A stretch of DNA of 64,000 nt from UBA2040 sp963977135 (lineage in GTDB: Bacteria > Bacteroidota > Bacteroidia > Flavobacteriales_D > Crocinitomicaceae). Made by a program: the position numbers and the translations under genes. Location: positions 1 to 64,000 of the forward strand of contig CAXBNN010000003.1 in assembly GCA_963977135.1 (NCBI GenBank). The letters run 5' to 3'. The notes beneath the pieces are model-generated. The model was not told the origin of the DNA. It did not search any database and worked only from the letters and a program-made list of their open reading frames with translations. The first letter of the stretch is position 1. Each line of letters opens with the position of its first letter. Shown here one piece after another: positions 17,229-25,985 of the stretch.

Positions 17229-20113
17229 TCTTCTTTTGGAACGTTCATTAATTCCTTGATCGCCTGAGTGAAATCTTCATCACTCATTTTGGAAGCGTCT
17301 CTTATAGTATAAGCTTGTCCTTCAAAAGAAAAATCATTACTTTTTGCTGCGAATATGACTTTTGATCTTTCATCCTTTTTAAAGAATTTAGAACCGATAA
17401 CCAATTCCATTTTTTCATAATTTCCATAGAAATACTCCTGTAAAAGTGGAATTATGTTTTTGTGAAAAGTGTTTCTCAAATCTTGCAATTGATTCAAGTT
17501 GAAGAAATACGCATGACCGATGGTGTGGTCTCGATCAACCAAAACTTCAATACGTTCATTGAGTTTTTTGAGAAGATTAGGTAAATTGATAATGTAATTC
17601 GTTCCTTCAATTTCTAACTCATTTCCACCTTCATCCAACAGAACTTCTGGTTTCGGCATCATTTCAATGAAACTAAAACGTCTACGCAAAGCAGTATCCA
17701 AAGCTTCGACAGAACGGTCAGCGGTATTCATTGTTCCAATGATATAAAGATTTGATGGAACCCCAAATTTTTCTTTAGAATAAGGAAGAGTCAATCTCAA
17801 CTCGTTGTTTTCTCCTATTCTTTTATCCTCTTCTATTAACGTAATTAGTTCTCCAAAAACCGCAGAAATATTCCCTCTATTTATTTCATCTATTACAATT
17901 GCATATGGCTTTGCTTCTGTTTTGTGTTCACTCGTAATTTCTTTGAAAGCTTCTTTTTTAATATCACTAGTATTGAACTCATAAATCGATTGCTGTGAAA
18001 TCTGTTTACCTATAAATTTATCAGGAAAAGTGTCTATGTTCTTGGCAATCCATTCCACTTTTCTATAATGTAAAAACTCTTTTGGCGACTTATCATCGAA
18101 ATAATACTCACCAGTAATTTTACCTATTGCATCAATAATATGGTTGCCTTTTGAAATGACCACAATATCTCCAATCCTCATCTTTATAAAAATAAACGCG
18201 GCTTGAATATGATATCTGTTGTCTTCGGCTGTTTCTTTAAATTTCGTTTTGAAATTATCACGAAAATCTTTCCAACTATTTGATTTTGAAATTAAAGGTG
18301 TTAAGTCTTCATCACCACCCCAATTTATACCAACAACACTATTTTCTATACACCAATCATGAAGTTCAGGATTATGTTTTCCACCAATGGACATTTTATA
18401 ATAATCAACATTGTCCCAGTCTACTGATCCTTTTGATGAAGACTGGATTTTCTTCGCGCTATTAGCTATTTGTTTGAATATCCCAGGCTCGATATCATAT
18501 TTCAAAAAAGTATCTTCTTCCTCCGGTTTTACAGGCTTAATTCCCTCAATAAAATCTTCATAAGCAACTGATTGATGAAAGGTTGTAAATACAACACGTC
18601 CTTCCTTAATCAAGTCGTCGTATATGATTTTGTTAGCAACATGATTATTTGAATTATAGGATTCAGGTGCACAAATACTTACAACTTTATCAATTGTTGA
18701 ATAAGTTTTGCCGGTTCCTGGTGGGCCATACATAATCTGATTCAGTGGGAATTTTTCTGTTTTCATATCCTCGTTATGCTTTTTTTGACTTTCACTTTTG
18801 TCGTTAATCATTTTCAAAATAGTTTCATACTCTTTTCCAGTCGCCTGAAAATTTGTTCCTTGATTGCCAATCTTCAAACTTTTCAGTTGCGGTTCAGATT
18901 TAATTCTATCCAAAGAAATAGGTGAATTAACCAAATTATGGGTGATTTTAATTTTCACTCTTTTAGAAGGTCCTGTCTCTGGTTTTTCAGTGTAATATTT
19001 CAGTTCCTTTTCATCAACCAAGCCTTCAAAAACATCCGAAGTAACTTCGGCGAGTGCCATGCATGAAGCTTTTTCGCCAGTCGCCCAAAGTATTACTTTG
19101 TCTCCGCTTTTAATTTTACTTTCATGTGCTTTTACACTCCAAGTTGTGAGTGAATTAGATTGAATTGCTCCTTCAATGTCATATATCTTAGGATTTCCTT
19201 GAAAAATCCAATAGTCAACAGGTTCTGTGCTCTCTAGCATTTGATACAAAATATCCTGCGCCAAAAGCAAATTATTTGTCCCATCGTAAAAGTCTGGAAT
19301 ATAGCTCTTCACTAGTGAAATTAATTCTTGATCAGGAGCAATATAATCGTTTATAAATTTATCAAGTAACTCAAGATAATGAATGTATTTTTCGTTTTTT
19401 CCAGCAGGTTTGACTCCTAATAAATTACAGAAAGAAGTGTAAAAGGAAGATTTATAGAAAGTGTATTTTTCAGGATATTTAATGGTTAAGTAACACGCCA
19501 TCGAACGTTCATCCTGATGATGCGAATGTTTCCCATCAGTCGTGCCATACAAAGTTTTTGTCTTCTGATTGAAATCTACAATTCGCTTTTTTAAATCAAT
19601 GGACTCGTCAAAAAGTTCTTTGAATAAAGCCCTTAATTCTTCTGGACGTTCTTTGCTCAATCCTTGAAGAACAGCTCCCGACATGGCATAGATCAAATTC
19701 TGGAAGTTTAGTTTTTTGATTTCTGCTCTAAAATCTGGTGCATTTACATCAGGAAGACCTTTTAATTCTTTTACTAACTCCCATTTATAAACTTCATCTT
19801 GCATTTTCGTTGAAGCGATTTTCACCTTGTAGTTCGCTAATAAAGATAAAATTGGATCTTCTTTTGGCTTTATTTCAAAACCAAAACTCTCCAAGGTTTG
19901 AAACGATTTCGTCCCCAAGCCTCCATCAAAAGTTTTCGGGTCTAACTCTTCGCCAGTTGCATATCTGTTTGCAATAGAAATGACCAGTTTTGGAGGATAT
20001 AGTTTTCCATTATAAAGTAAATCGTATGTGCTAGAATGTCGTCCTGAACGCACCCCGTCTTTCTCAATTTCTTCAATAGCGGATAGGATATTTTCTTTTG
20101 TAATTTGGTTCAT
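17225..20113 (-). CDS. mcrB: McrB-type AAA+ GTPase with several modified-base reader domains
   Basis: McrB recognises modified DNA and powers translocation by GTP hydrolysis. The 962-residue product is longer than the classical 459-residue McrB. Residues of about 1–82 resemble the ScoMcrA N-terminal domain (RSGRHSSTYDLLYNGKLYPPK), followed by a helical region. About 297–430 is an EVE (PUA-like) domain starting DYWIFQGNP, a fold that binds modified bases. The AAA+ core has Walker A GPPGTGKT (about 463–470), Walker B AIVIDEINRG (about 740) and the McrB signature MNTADRS (about 794–800). Between the Walker motifs, residues of about 560–710 (KMSIGGKHNPELHDW, GINWGGDEDL) form an inserted domain that itself looks like a reader. 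All catalytic motifs are intact. It lies directly downstream of the PLD-like gene and is coupled to mcrC. Confidence 0.92.
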   Translation of the reverse strand: MNQITKENILSAIEEIEKDGVRSGRHSSTYDLLYNGKLYPPKLVISIANRYATGEELDPKTFDGGLGTKSFQTLESFGFEIKPKEDPILSLLANYKVKIASTKMQDEVYKWELVKELKGLPDVNAPDFRAEIKKLNFQNLIYAMSGAVLQGLSKERPEELRALFKELFDESIDLKKRIVDFNQKTKTLYGTTDGKHSHHQDERSMACYLTIKYPEKYTFYKSSFYTSFCNLLGVKPAGKNEKYIHYLELLDKFINDYIAPDQELISLVKSYIPDFYDGTNNLLLAQDILYQMLESTEPVDYWIFQGNPKIYDIEGAIQSNSLTTWSVKAHESKIKSGDKVILWATGEKASCMALAEVTSDVFEGLVDEKELKYYTEKPETGPSKRVKIKITHNLVNSPISLDRIKSEPQLKSLKIGNQGTNFQATGKEYETILKMINDKSESQKKHNEDMKTEKFPLNQIMYGPPGTGKTYSTIDKVVSICAPESYNSNNHVANKIIYDDLIKEGRVVFTTFHQSVAYEDFIEGIKPVKPEEEDTFLKYDIEPGIFKQIANSAKKIQSSSKGSVDWDNVDYYKMSIGGKHNPELHDWCIENSVVGINWGGDEDLTPLISKSNSWKDFRDNFKTKFKETAEDNRYHIQAAFIFIKMRIGDIVVISKGNHIIDAIGKITGEYYFDDKSPKEFLHYRKVEWIAKNIDTFPDKFIGKQISQQSIYEFNTSDIKKEAFKEITSEHKTEAKPYAIVIDEINRGNISAVFGELITLIEEDKRIGENNELRLTLPYSKEKFGVPSNLYIIGTMNTADRSVEALDTALRRRFSFIEMMPKPEVLLDEGGNELEIEGTNYIINLPNLLKKLNERIEVLVDRDHTIGHAYFFNLNQLQDLRNTFHKNIIPLLQEYFYGNYEKMELVIGSKFFKKDERSKVIFAAKSNDFSFEGQAYTIRDASKMSDEDFTQAIKELMNVPKED

Positions 20114-20167
20114 TTGGGATTTAATCTTTAATATAAATTATACAAACTCAAATTCTGAATAGGCTTT

Positions 20168-21025
20168 TCATTTCTTACTGATCTCCTTCTGTATTTGCAT
20201 AGCTACAGTATAGTTTTTTCGCAATACTGGTTTTGAAAAAGTCGTTTCGCCTTTGGTTTCTTCACCAGAAAAATGACAATATTTTTCTTTGAAATCTTTA
20301 TTCTTCCATTTGGACCAATTCTCAAAAGCATTTATGGAAAATGGTTCTTTTATATTGAATGGAATTTCAACTCCTGTTCGTATGCAAAAACCACTTTGAG
20401 ATTTAGGCTTTTGCGTTTCCTCCTTTTTCTTTTCTTTGGAATAAATTTTTTCGCTGTTGTCCACCTCGACAATATTACCTTCTTGCTTTTTAATTAAGCC
20501 AAACAATGAGGATTTTATATTTGCTCTTTTTTTATAATGTGATGTGCTATTTTCAATTAAATCATAAAAATATTCAAAAGCCTTATTATCCGAACTAGGT
20601 TCTTTTACCAATTTTTCTGAGATGAAATTCCAAACTTTTTCACTCAATGTTTGTTCAAACATGACGCCAACTTCTATATTATTCTTAATTGAAAACGAAT
20701 GCAAGTTCAAAGAGGTTATTATACTTTTATTTTCATTTGCATAGTATTTAGCATGCAACTCTTCAACATACCTAATCTCGACATTTTGAAACTGTTTGAA
20801 AAACTCAAAATCCTCAGAACTTAAACTTTTTGAAAGATTATTTTCGTTTTTACCGAACAAGACAAACAACTGAAAATTTGGATCTTCTGCGTGTAACAAA
20901 AGTTTGCTTTTTATGTCATCATGCAATTTTATATATGGTGAAACCAACATTAGAAATGACTCAGCGCCAACAATTATCTTTCTAAGTTCTTTTATTAAAT
21001 TTTCTGGGGTCAAGAATTCTGCCAT
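20168..21025 (-). CDS. Phospholipase D-like domain protein
   Basis: The 285-residue soluble product has a single PLD/nuclease-type motif: LHAKYYANENKSIITSLNLH (about residues 89–108), preserving HxK and the downstream SxN but lacking the Asp of a classical HKD motif. FLMLVSPYIKLHDDIKS near the N-terminus is typical of PLD-like nucleases of defence loci. The C-terminal third contains FCIRTGVEIPFN and KEKYCHFSGEET, two cysteine-bearing segments that may form a small zinc site. With one motif it would need to dimerise to build an active centre. It lies 54 bases upstream of mcrB and 41 downstream of the zinc-ribbon gene, linking the type I and McrBC parts. An effector or accessory nuclease is my inference. 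Confidence 0.75.
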   Translation of the reverse strand: MAEFLTPENLIKELRKIIVGAESFLMLVSPYIKLHDDIKSKLLLHAEDPNFQLFVLFGKNENNLSKSLSSEDFEFFKQFQNVEIRYVEELHAKYYANENKSIITSLNLHSFSIKNNIEVGVMFEQTLSEKVWNFISEKLVKEPSSDNKAFEYFYDLIENSTSHYKKRANIKSSLFGLIKKQEGNIVEVDNSEKIYSKEKKKEETQKPKSQSGFCIRTGVEIPFNIKEPFSINAFENWSKWKNKDFKEKYCHFSGEETKGETTFSKPVLRKNYTVAMQIQKEISKK

Positions 21026-21066
21026 CTCTATTCTTTTTTACATTAAATTTTTGCCTTAATAATGGG

Positions 21067-21303
21067 TTAATCTTCTCCCATTTGTCTCTTTCGTTCAAAA
21101 TCTAAAAACTCATTATCATTTGAATCGGATTCATGCCTTTCTTTAAGGTAGTGTTCGTTCATTGCTTTTGTGTGTTCCTCCACATCCGTAGAATTCATCC
21201 ATCCTTTTCCTTTACATGCTAAACATTTAAAGGTTCTATCATATTTCGTACGTAAGCCTGTTTTTCCACAAGAACCACAATCTTTCACAAAGTCTTCATT
21301 CAT
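21067..21303 (-). CDS. Small zinc-ribbon protein
   Basis: This 78-residue protein has two CxxC pairs, DCGSCGKTG (residues 9–17) and FKCLACKGKGW (about 26–36), like the zinc-binding repeats of DnaJ and other ribbon proteins. The rest is acidic and charged, ending FERKRQMGED. It probably binds one zinc ion and may contact nucleic acid or a protein partner. It lies 47 bases after hsdR and 41 before the PLD-like gene, all on the minus strand, so it is probably co-transcribed. No specific role can be assigned. Confidence 0.65.
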   Translation of the reverse strand: MNEDFVKDCGSCGKTGLRTKYDRTFKCLACKGKGWMNSTDVEEHTKAMNEHYLKERHESDSNDNEFLDFERKRQMGED

Positions 21304-21350
21304 AGATTTTTAGTTTTGTTTTTATATAAAAATGCTGTTTGCAATTATCC

Positions 21351-24239
21351 CTAAGCCATCATCCCATTCACAAACACCTCAACATACTCCTTCATCTTCT
21401 CAATTATCCTTTCCCCAATAGTTCGGGCTAGGAGAATACTCGGTCTATTATCCAAACATGCGAAAACCTCTTCGCGGATGGGCTCTTGGCCTGAATAAAT
21501 GTAGGCTTCAATTAAGGCTCTGAATTGGTCTTGGTCGAGGTGTTCTTCTTCGCACATTTTGTGTAAGGCTAGAACTTTTTGGTCGTTCCAGTAGATTTCA
21601 AATTCATCTTCAATTTTGTCGACGTCTTTGATGTGTGGGAGGTGTTCATCGATGAATTTTAAAATCAATTCTCGTTTGCTTCTCAGTTGGATTTCGCCAC
21701 CGAGCATATCAATAATTGCTTTTTTCTTAGCTGCTGTTTCTCCTCCTTTTGTTTGTTGCAATTGAGCGAGCAATTTTAGGATGTAGGCAACATTGATTTG
21801 ATCTCTGTGTATCAGTTCCAATTCAAAATCTACATCGTCTAGAATGGAAGTTTTTTGCTTGGTATGGTCGTTCTTTACTTTATCGTAAAGGTCTAAGTAT
21901 TTACTTTTATAATCTTCGAAATCTTGTTCGCTAAGCGGTAAATCTTCCCAATCGAAATCGGTGAAAGAACTAAGTACGTTGACCGTTCGCATTAAGGCTC
22001 TGAACGCTTGAACGAATGCCACTTCTTCTAATTCACTCGGCAAATCATCGACGCTTTGATACGTTGGAGCAATTTCTAGCATTTGCGCCAAAGCTTCGTC
22101 GAATTTCTTTGCGATATCTTCATACGAAGGCATCGTTACGACTTCTATGGCTTCTTTATTTGAGAACAGCGTTATTGCCTCGTCTGTTCTGAATTTAAGA
22201 TTACGGAAGCTTAAAATATTTCCTTGTGATTTCTGTTCACCAAGTATTCTATTCGTTCTAGAATAAGCTTGAATCAATCCGTGGTATTTTAAATTCTTGT
22301 CAACGTAAAGTGTATTCACTTTCTTGGCGTCGAAACCGGTGAGCATCATGTTCACAACAATGACAATATCCAAACGGTCTTCGTCTTTTGCAGTTTCTTT
22401 CTCTCGTTCCTTCAAACGCTTGCTGATGTCTTTAAAATAGTTCTCGAACTGCTGACTATCTTTTGTTGTGAAGCTGGTGTTGTACATTTTATTGTAATCA
22501 CCAATGTAGGCTTCTAGTTTATCTCTGGTGTGACTAAACTTGTAAGCAGCTTGCGGTTCAGCAGCCAACTGCATTTCATCTCCTGGCATGAAATCTTGTG
22601 CATCTTCGTCTTCTTCGTTTGCTCCGTAGGTAAAAATCGCAGCAACTCTCAAGTCGTGTTCGCCTGCGGCTTTCTTCTTTTGAAATAAATCGTAATAGGC
22701 AATTGCATTGTCAATACTGCTTACTGCGAAAAGCGCTGAATAATCTTTTCGGAAGGTTTTTTGGTCGTGGTAGGCTAGAATATAATCCGTTATTTTCTCT
22801 AAACGTTTCGGAGAGTTCAACACTTCTTCTTTGTCTATATCTTCGACTTCAATATCGATGAAGGTATTTCCTTTTTGTTTGTATTTTCCAACGTACTCTA
22901 TTCCAAATTTCAGAACGTTTTGATCTCGAATAGCATCTGTGATTACATATTTGTGTAAACAGTTTCCGAACAAATCTTTGGTTGTTCTTTTTCCTAGTTC
23001 GTTCTTTGATGCATTATCTGCAAAAATGGGTGTTCCTGTAAATCCGAACAACTGACTTTTGCCAAAGAATTCTGTGATTTTTTTATGCGTATCTCCAAAT
23101 TGACTTCTGTGGCACTCATCGAAAATGAAAACAATTTTCTTATCCTTTAAGTGTGTTATCTTGTTCTGGTAATGACTTGAAATGGCATTGTTCAACTTCT
23201 GAATCGTTGTTAGTACCAATTTAGTGTCATCGGTTAATTGCTTAACTAAAGTGCTTGTTTTGTCCGTTACATCAACACTTCCTTTTTTGAAAGCATTGAA
23301 CTCACTCATGGTTTGATAATCCAAATCTTTACGGTCTACGACAAAAACCACTTTGTAAACATCTGGATTAGCCATCAAAAGTTGACTGGCTTTGAAAGAA
23401 GTTAAGGTCTTACCTGAACCCGTTGTATGCCAAATGTAGGCGTTTTCATCCGATGTTTTTACTTGATTAATAATTGCTTCCGCAGCAAAGAATTGGTACG
23501 GTCTCAAAACCATCATGACCTTATGCGTTTCGTTGATTACCACATATTGTGCAATCATTTTCCCCAATTGGTTTGGGTTCAGAAATGCATCGGCAAAGGC
23601 CGTTAAATCTGTAACGTTTTTGTTCTGTGCATCTGCCCAAAAGAAGGTTTGTTTCACCGATTGCAACCTATTGTTCGCCAAATATTTTGTATTGACAGCA
23701 TTGCTGATAACAAAGAGTTGCACGTATTGAAATAAACCATGATTGCTCCAAAACGAATGACGCTGATAACGATTAATCTGATTAAAAGCTTCTTTTATTT
23801 CTATTCCTCTGCGCTTCAATTCTATTTGAACCAAAGGCAAACCATTGACCAATAAAGTAACATCGTAACGATTTAAAAAGGAACCTTCTTGTTGCACTTG
23901 ATTAGTAACTTGAAACAAGTTGTTGTTCCAATTTTCACTATCGTAGAAACGAACATACACTACCTCGGTAGGTGAGCTTGGCGAACTGCCGTTTTCTCTT
24001 GTGAAACTGAAACGATCCCGTAAAATTTTGGCTTTTTCGAAAACATTTCCCTTTGCCAAATGATTCAGAATGGCATCGAATTCTTTTTGTGAATACGTTT
24101 CTGAATTGAAGGCTTCGAGTTGACTTTTTAAATTGGACACCAAAGCGTTTCCATCATGAATTTTGACAGATGCATAACCTAAGTTAACCAATTGCTTGAT
24201 TAAGTTGTTTTCTAGTAGGGCTTCGGGTTGAGTAGACAT
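21351..24239 (-). CDS. hsdR: Type I restriction enzyme, R (endonuclease/translocase) subunit
   Basis: HsdR translocates DNA using ATP and cuts it once the HsdMS core recognises an unmethylated site. The 962-residue product has the N-terminal PD-(D/E)xK nuclease (RYDVTLLVNGLPLVQIELKRRG, D about 124 and ExK about 138), helicase motif I TTGSGKT (about 273), motif II DECHRS (about 375), motif III GFTGTP and a later MMLTGFDAKK/RTNR region. The C-terminal helical region docks on the methylase. All key residues are present. It starts one base before the stop of the 173-residue gene upstream, so the operon is continuous with hsdMS. Length is normal for the family. Confidence 0.95.
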   Translation of the reverse strand: MSTQPEALLENNLIKQLVNLGYASVKIHDGNALVSNLKSQLEAFNSETYSQKEFDAILNHLAKGNVFEKAKILRDRFSFTRENGSSPSSPTEVVYVRFYDSENWNNNLFQVTNQVQQEGSFLNRYDVTLLVNGLPLVQIELKRRGIEIKEAFNQINRYQRHSFWSNHGLFQYVQLFVISNAVNTKYLANNRLQSVKQTFFWADAQNKNVTDLTAFADAFLNPNQLGKMIAQYVVINETHKVMMVLRPYQFFAAEAIINQVKTSDENAYIWHTTGSGKTLTSFKASQLLMANPDVYKVVFVVDRKDLDYQTMSEFNAFKKGSVDVTDKTSTLVKQLTDDTKLVLTTIQKLNNAISSHYQNKITHLKDKKIVFIFDECHRSQFGDTHKKITEFFGKSQLFGFTGTPIFADNASKNELGKRTTKDLFGNCLHKYVITDAIRDQNVLKFGIEYVGKYKQKGNTFIDIEVEDIDKEEVLNSPKRLEKITDYILAYHDQKTFRKDYSALFAVSSIDNAIAYYDLFQKKKAAGEHDLRVAAIFTYGANEEDEDAQDFMPGDEMQLAAEPQAAYKFSHTRDKLEAYIGDYNKMYNTSFTTKDSQQFENYFKDISKRLKEREKETAKDEDRLDIVIVVNMMLTGFDAKKVNTLYVDKNLKYHGLIQAYSRTNRILGEQKSQGNILSFRNLKFRTDEAITLFSNKEAIEVVTMPSYEDIAKKFDEALAQMLEIAPTYQSVDDLPSELEEVAFVQAFRALMRTVNVLSSFTDFDWEDLPLSEQDFEDYKSKYLDLYDKVKNDHTKQKTSILDDVDFELELIHRDQINVAYILKLLAQLQQTKGGETAAKKKAIIDMLGGEIQLRSKRELILKFIDEHLPHIKDVDKIEDEFEIYWNDQKVLALHKMCEEEHLDQDQFRALIEAYIYSGQEPIREEVFACLDNRPSILLARTIGERIIEKMKEYVEVFVNGMMA

Positions 24240-24761
24240 TTATTTTTCAGTTTTAAATCGCCTTTCAAAATGGTCAAGTTCAAATTCAGCAATAGTTTCA
24301 TATTCACCGCTTATACTTCTTACATGATCAATTATACGCATATAATCATTATGGTCAGTAAATATTGTCCAAGAAACAATTTTAGGGAATTTGATAATTT
24401 CTTGAATTCTTCTATCAACTGGAAAGTGTGGTGGAGCAATTTCCATATCGCCCATGCACCATCTGTACTTTAAATAGAGATTTAGCAATTTTTGACTAAC
24501 ACCAAAATTGATTTTATTATGCCGTAAAATATTGCCAAATTGTTTACTGTGATTACTTAAATCGTAAATATTCTTAACATGTGCATCATCAGAAACCTCT
24601 TGACTATACTTTGGAAATAAATTGCATTCCACAAAATCTCTCAAAGCTGTTTTCAATTCACTCTTTTCTGAATCAGTAGCTTCACTATAAACATTTGCAC
24701 GCTGAAAACCACCGCCGAAAGTCAATGTCCAAATCTCATTATATATAAATTGCTTCTTCAT
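24240..24761 (-). CDS. Unknown protein inside the hsd operon
   Basis: I do not recognise this 173-residue protein. It is soluble, with aromatic-rich opening MKKQFIYNEIWTLTFGGGFQ, the run NHSKQFGNILRHNKINFGVS and KLLNLYLKYRWCMGDMEIAPP followed by a charged C-terminus. No metal-binding or nuclease motif is evident. It overlaps the upstream hsdS by 4 bases and its stop abuts hsdR, so it is translated as part of the type I operon. Genes placed between hsdS and hsdR can be anti-restriction regulators, nuclease modulators or unrelated defence cargo. Here the tight coupling argues for a role tied to the R-M enzyme. Confidence 0.7.
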   Translation of the reverse strand: MKKQFIYNEIWTLTFGGGFQRANVYSEATDSEKSELKTALRDFVECNLFPKYSQEVSDDAHVKNIYDLSNHSKQFGNILRHNKINFGVSQKLLNLYLKYRWCMGDMEIAPPHFPVDRRIQEIIKFPKIVSWTIFTDHNDYMRIIDHVRSISGEYETIAEFELDHFERRFKTEK

Positions 24762-25984
24762 ACAAACATCTGTTGCAACAAGCCCTTTTTAAAAGTTTGG
24801 GTTTGGGTTATTTGTTGGTTTACACTTTCTATTTTGGTATCGATACTCGATAAATATGTGGCGATTTTTTGTTGTTCTTCGAAACAAGGTTTCATGACTT
24901 TAATTTTAGAAATCATTGGATATTTCAAATTCCAAGTATCAGAAGTAAGTCCCTGTGAATGTTTTTGAAAAGTTTGAATCATTTTCGTCATTTTAAAAAG
25001 AAACCCAAAATATTCAGAACAACTATTCTCATTACTTCTCAATACTGTATAAGCAGGGCTAATAATTCCGTCTAGAGACGACACAGCCGAAGCTCCTTGC
25101 CACATTCTCATCGAATTATACCCAATATCCCCTTTTAAAATTCTTTTATATTTCCCTTTGTCGCTATTTGAATTGTCAATTTTATTACTCTCTGATTGGT
25201 TATAAACTCCTCCTTTTATTGAGATGGATAACAATTCCATATCAATAAAGCCTTTTTCATTCCTTTCTTCAAAAATTTTCCCTAATCGCTTCTCCTCCCA
25301 ACCCGGATAATCCTTCCCATTCTCATCCTTAAACCGAAGCTCGCCTGAAAACAGTTTTTGCATTACCCCTTTTTTGTATTGCTCCAACAATTCTTTCTTT
25401 TTGGTGAGCTGCTGTATTTTTTCATCTACGGCAGATAAAAAGGAGGCTATTTTTTGTTGTTCTGTAAGGTTCTTTGCAACAATAATTTTTAGTTTCCTTA
25501 AGTCGCCAAGGTTTATTCTGGCAAAAGTTGAACCGCCTGACAAACGATCAATTAAACTTTGAACTGAAAAAGTTTGCAAACAGAAATAATTATAACCGGA
25601 ATCAATCTCTTTTGATTGTATTAGAACAGTGTCTTGTCCTAAAACGAATTTCTCATCCTTTTTTAAATAAGAGGCAACACCAATAGATTGATTTCTACTA
25701 AATACCAAATCTCCAATTGTTGGAGAACAGTGGTCCATTAATGATTCATATTCCTCTTCCGTAACTCTCTTCGTTGGCGAAACCAAATCGATCTCACCCC
25801 ATTTAATGGTCCCTGGCGAAACCAAAGGAATTCCTTCTTCTACATATAGTGGAGTTCTATGTTTACAATCAATTACTTTTACCAAGTCACTATAAACACG
25901 TCTCGAACACTCACCATCAAACTCTTTAAAACGAAGTTGAGGGACTAACTTCTTCTTGGCGATATGTTGTTTTACCTCTTGCAT
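24758..25984 (-). CDS. hsdS: Type I restriction enzyme S (specificity) subunit, second copy
   Basis: HsdS supplies two target-recognition domains (TRDs) that read the two halves of a bipartite DNA site. The 408-residue product shows TRD1 at about 20–160, the first conserved coiled coil at about 168–215 (IASFLSAVDEKIQQLTKKKE), TRD2 at about 235–365 and the closing coiled coil at about 370–405 (QQKIATYLSSIDTKIESVNQ). It begins one base after the stop of the first hsdS. The TRDs differ from those of the first copy while the coiled coils are nearly the same at protein and DNA level. Both copies look intact, so the strain may carry two specificities. Confidence 0.93.
   Translation of the reverse strand: MQEVKQHIAKKKLVPQLRFKEFDGECSRRVYSDLVKVIDCKHRTPLYVEEGIPLVSPGTIKWGEIDLVSPTKRVTEEEYESLMDHCSPTIGDLVFSRNQSIGVASYLKKDEKFVLGQDTVLIQSKEIDSGYNYFCLQTFSVQSLIDRLSGGSTFARINLGDLRKLKIIVAKNLTEQQKIASFLSAVDEKIQQLTKKKELLEQYKKGVMQKLFSGELRFKDENGKDYPGWEEKRLGKIFEERNEKGFIDMELLSISIKGGVYNQSESNKIDNSNSDKGKYKRILKGDIGYNSMRMWQGASAVSSLDGIISPAYTVLRSNENSCSEYFGFLFKMTKMIQTFQKHSQGLTSDTWNLKYPMISKIKVMKPCFEEQQKIATYLSSIDTKIESVNQQITQTQTFKKGLLQQMFV
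24761..24890. repeat. 130-bp direct repeat in hsdS 3' end, second copy
   Basis: This segment aligns without gaps to 25995–26124 and covers the final coiled coil of HsdS. Similarity is lower than in the central repeat but high at its two ends, for example the shared AAAAGTTTGGGTTTGGGTTA. Confidence 0.8.
25361..25462. repeat. 102-bp direct repeat in hsdS (central coiled coil), second copy
   Basis: This segment differs from 26682–26783 at only 4 of 102 positions. It encodes the central conserved coiled coil of HsdS. Together with the C-terminal repeat it brackets TRD2 in both genes, the arrangement used for specificity switching in other type I systems. Confidence 0.9.
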
Positions 25985-25985
25985 A

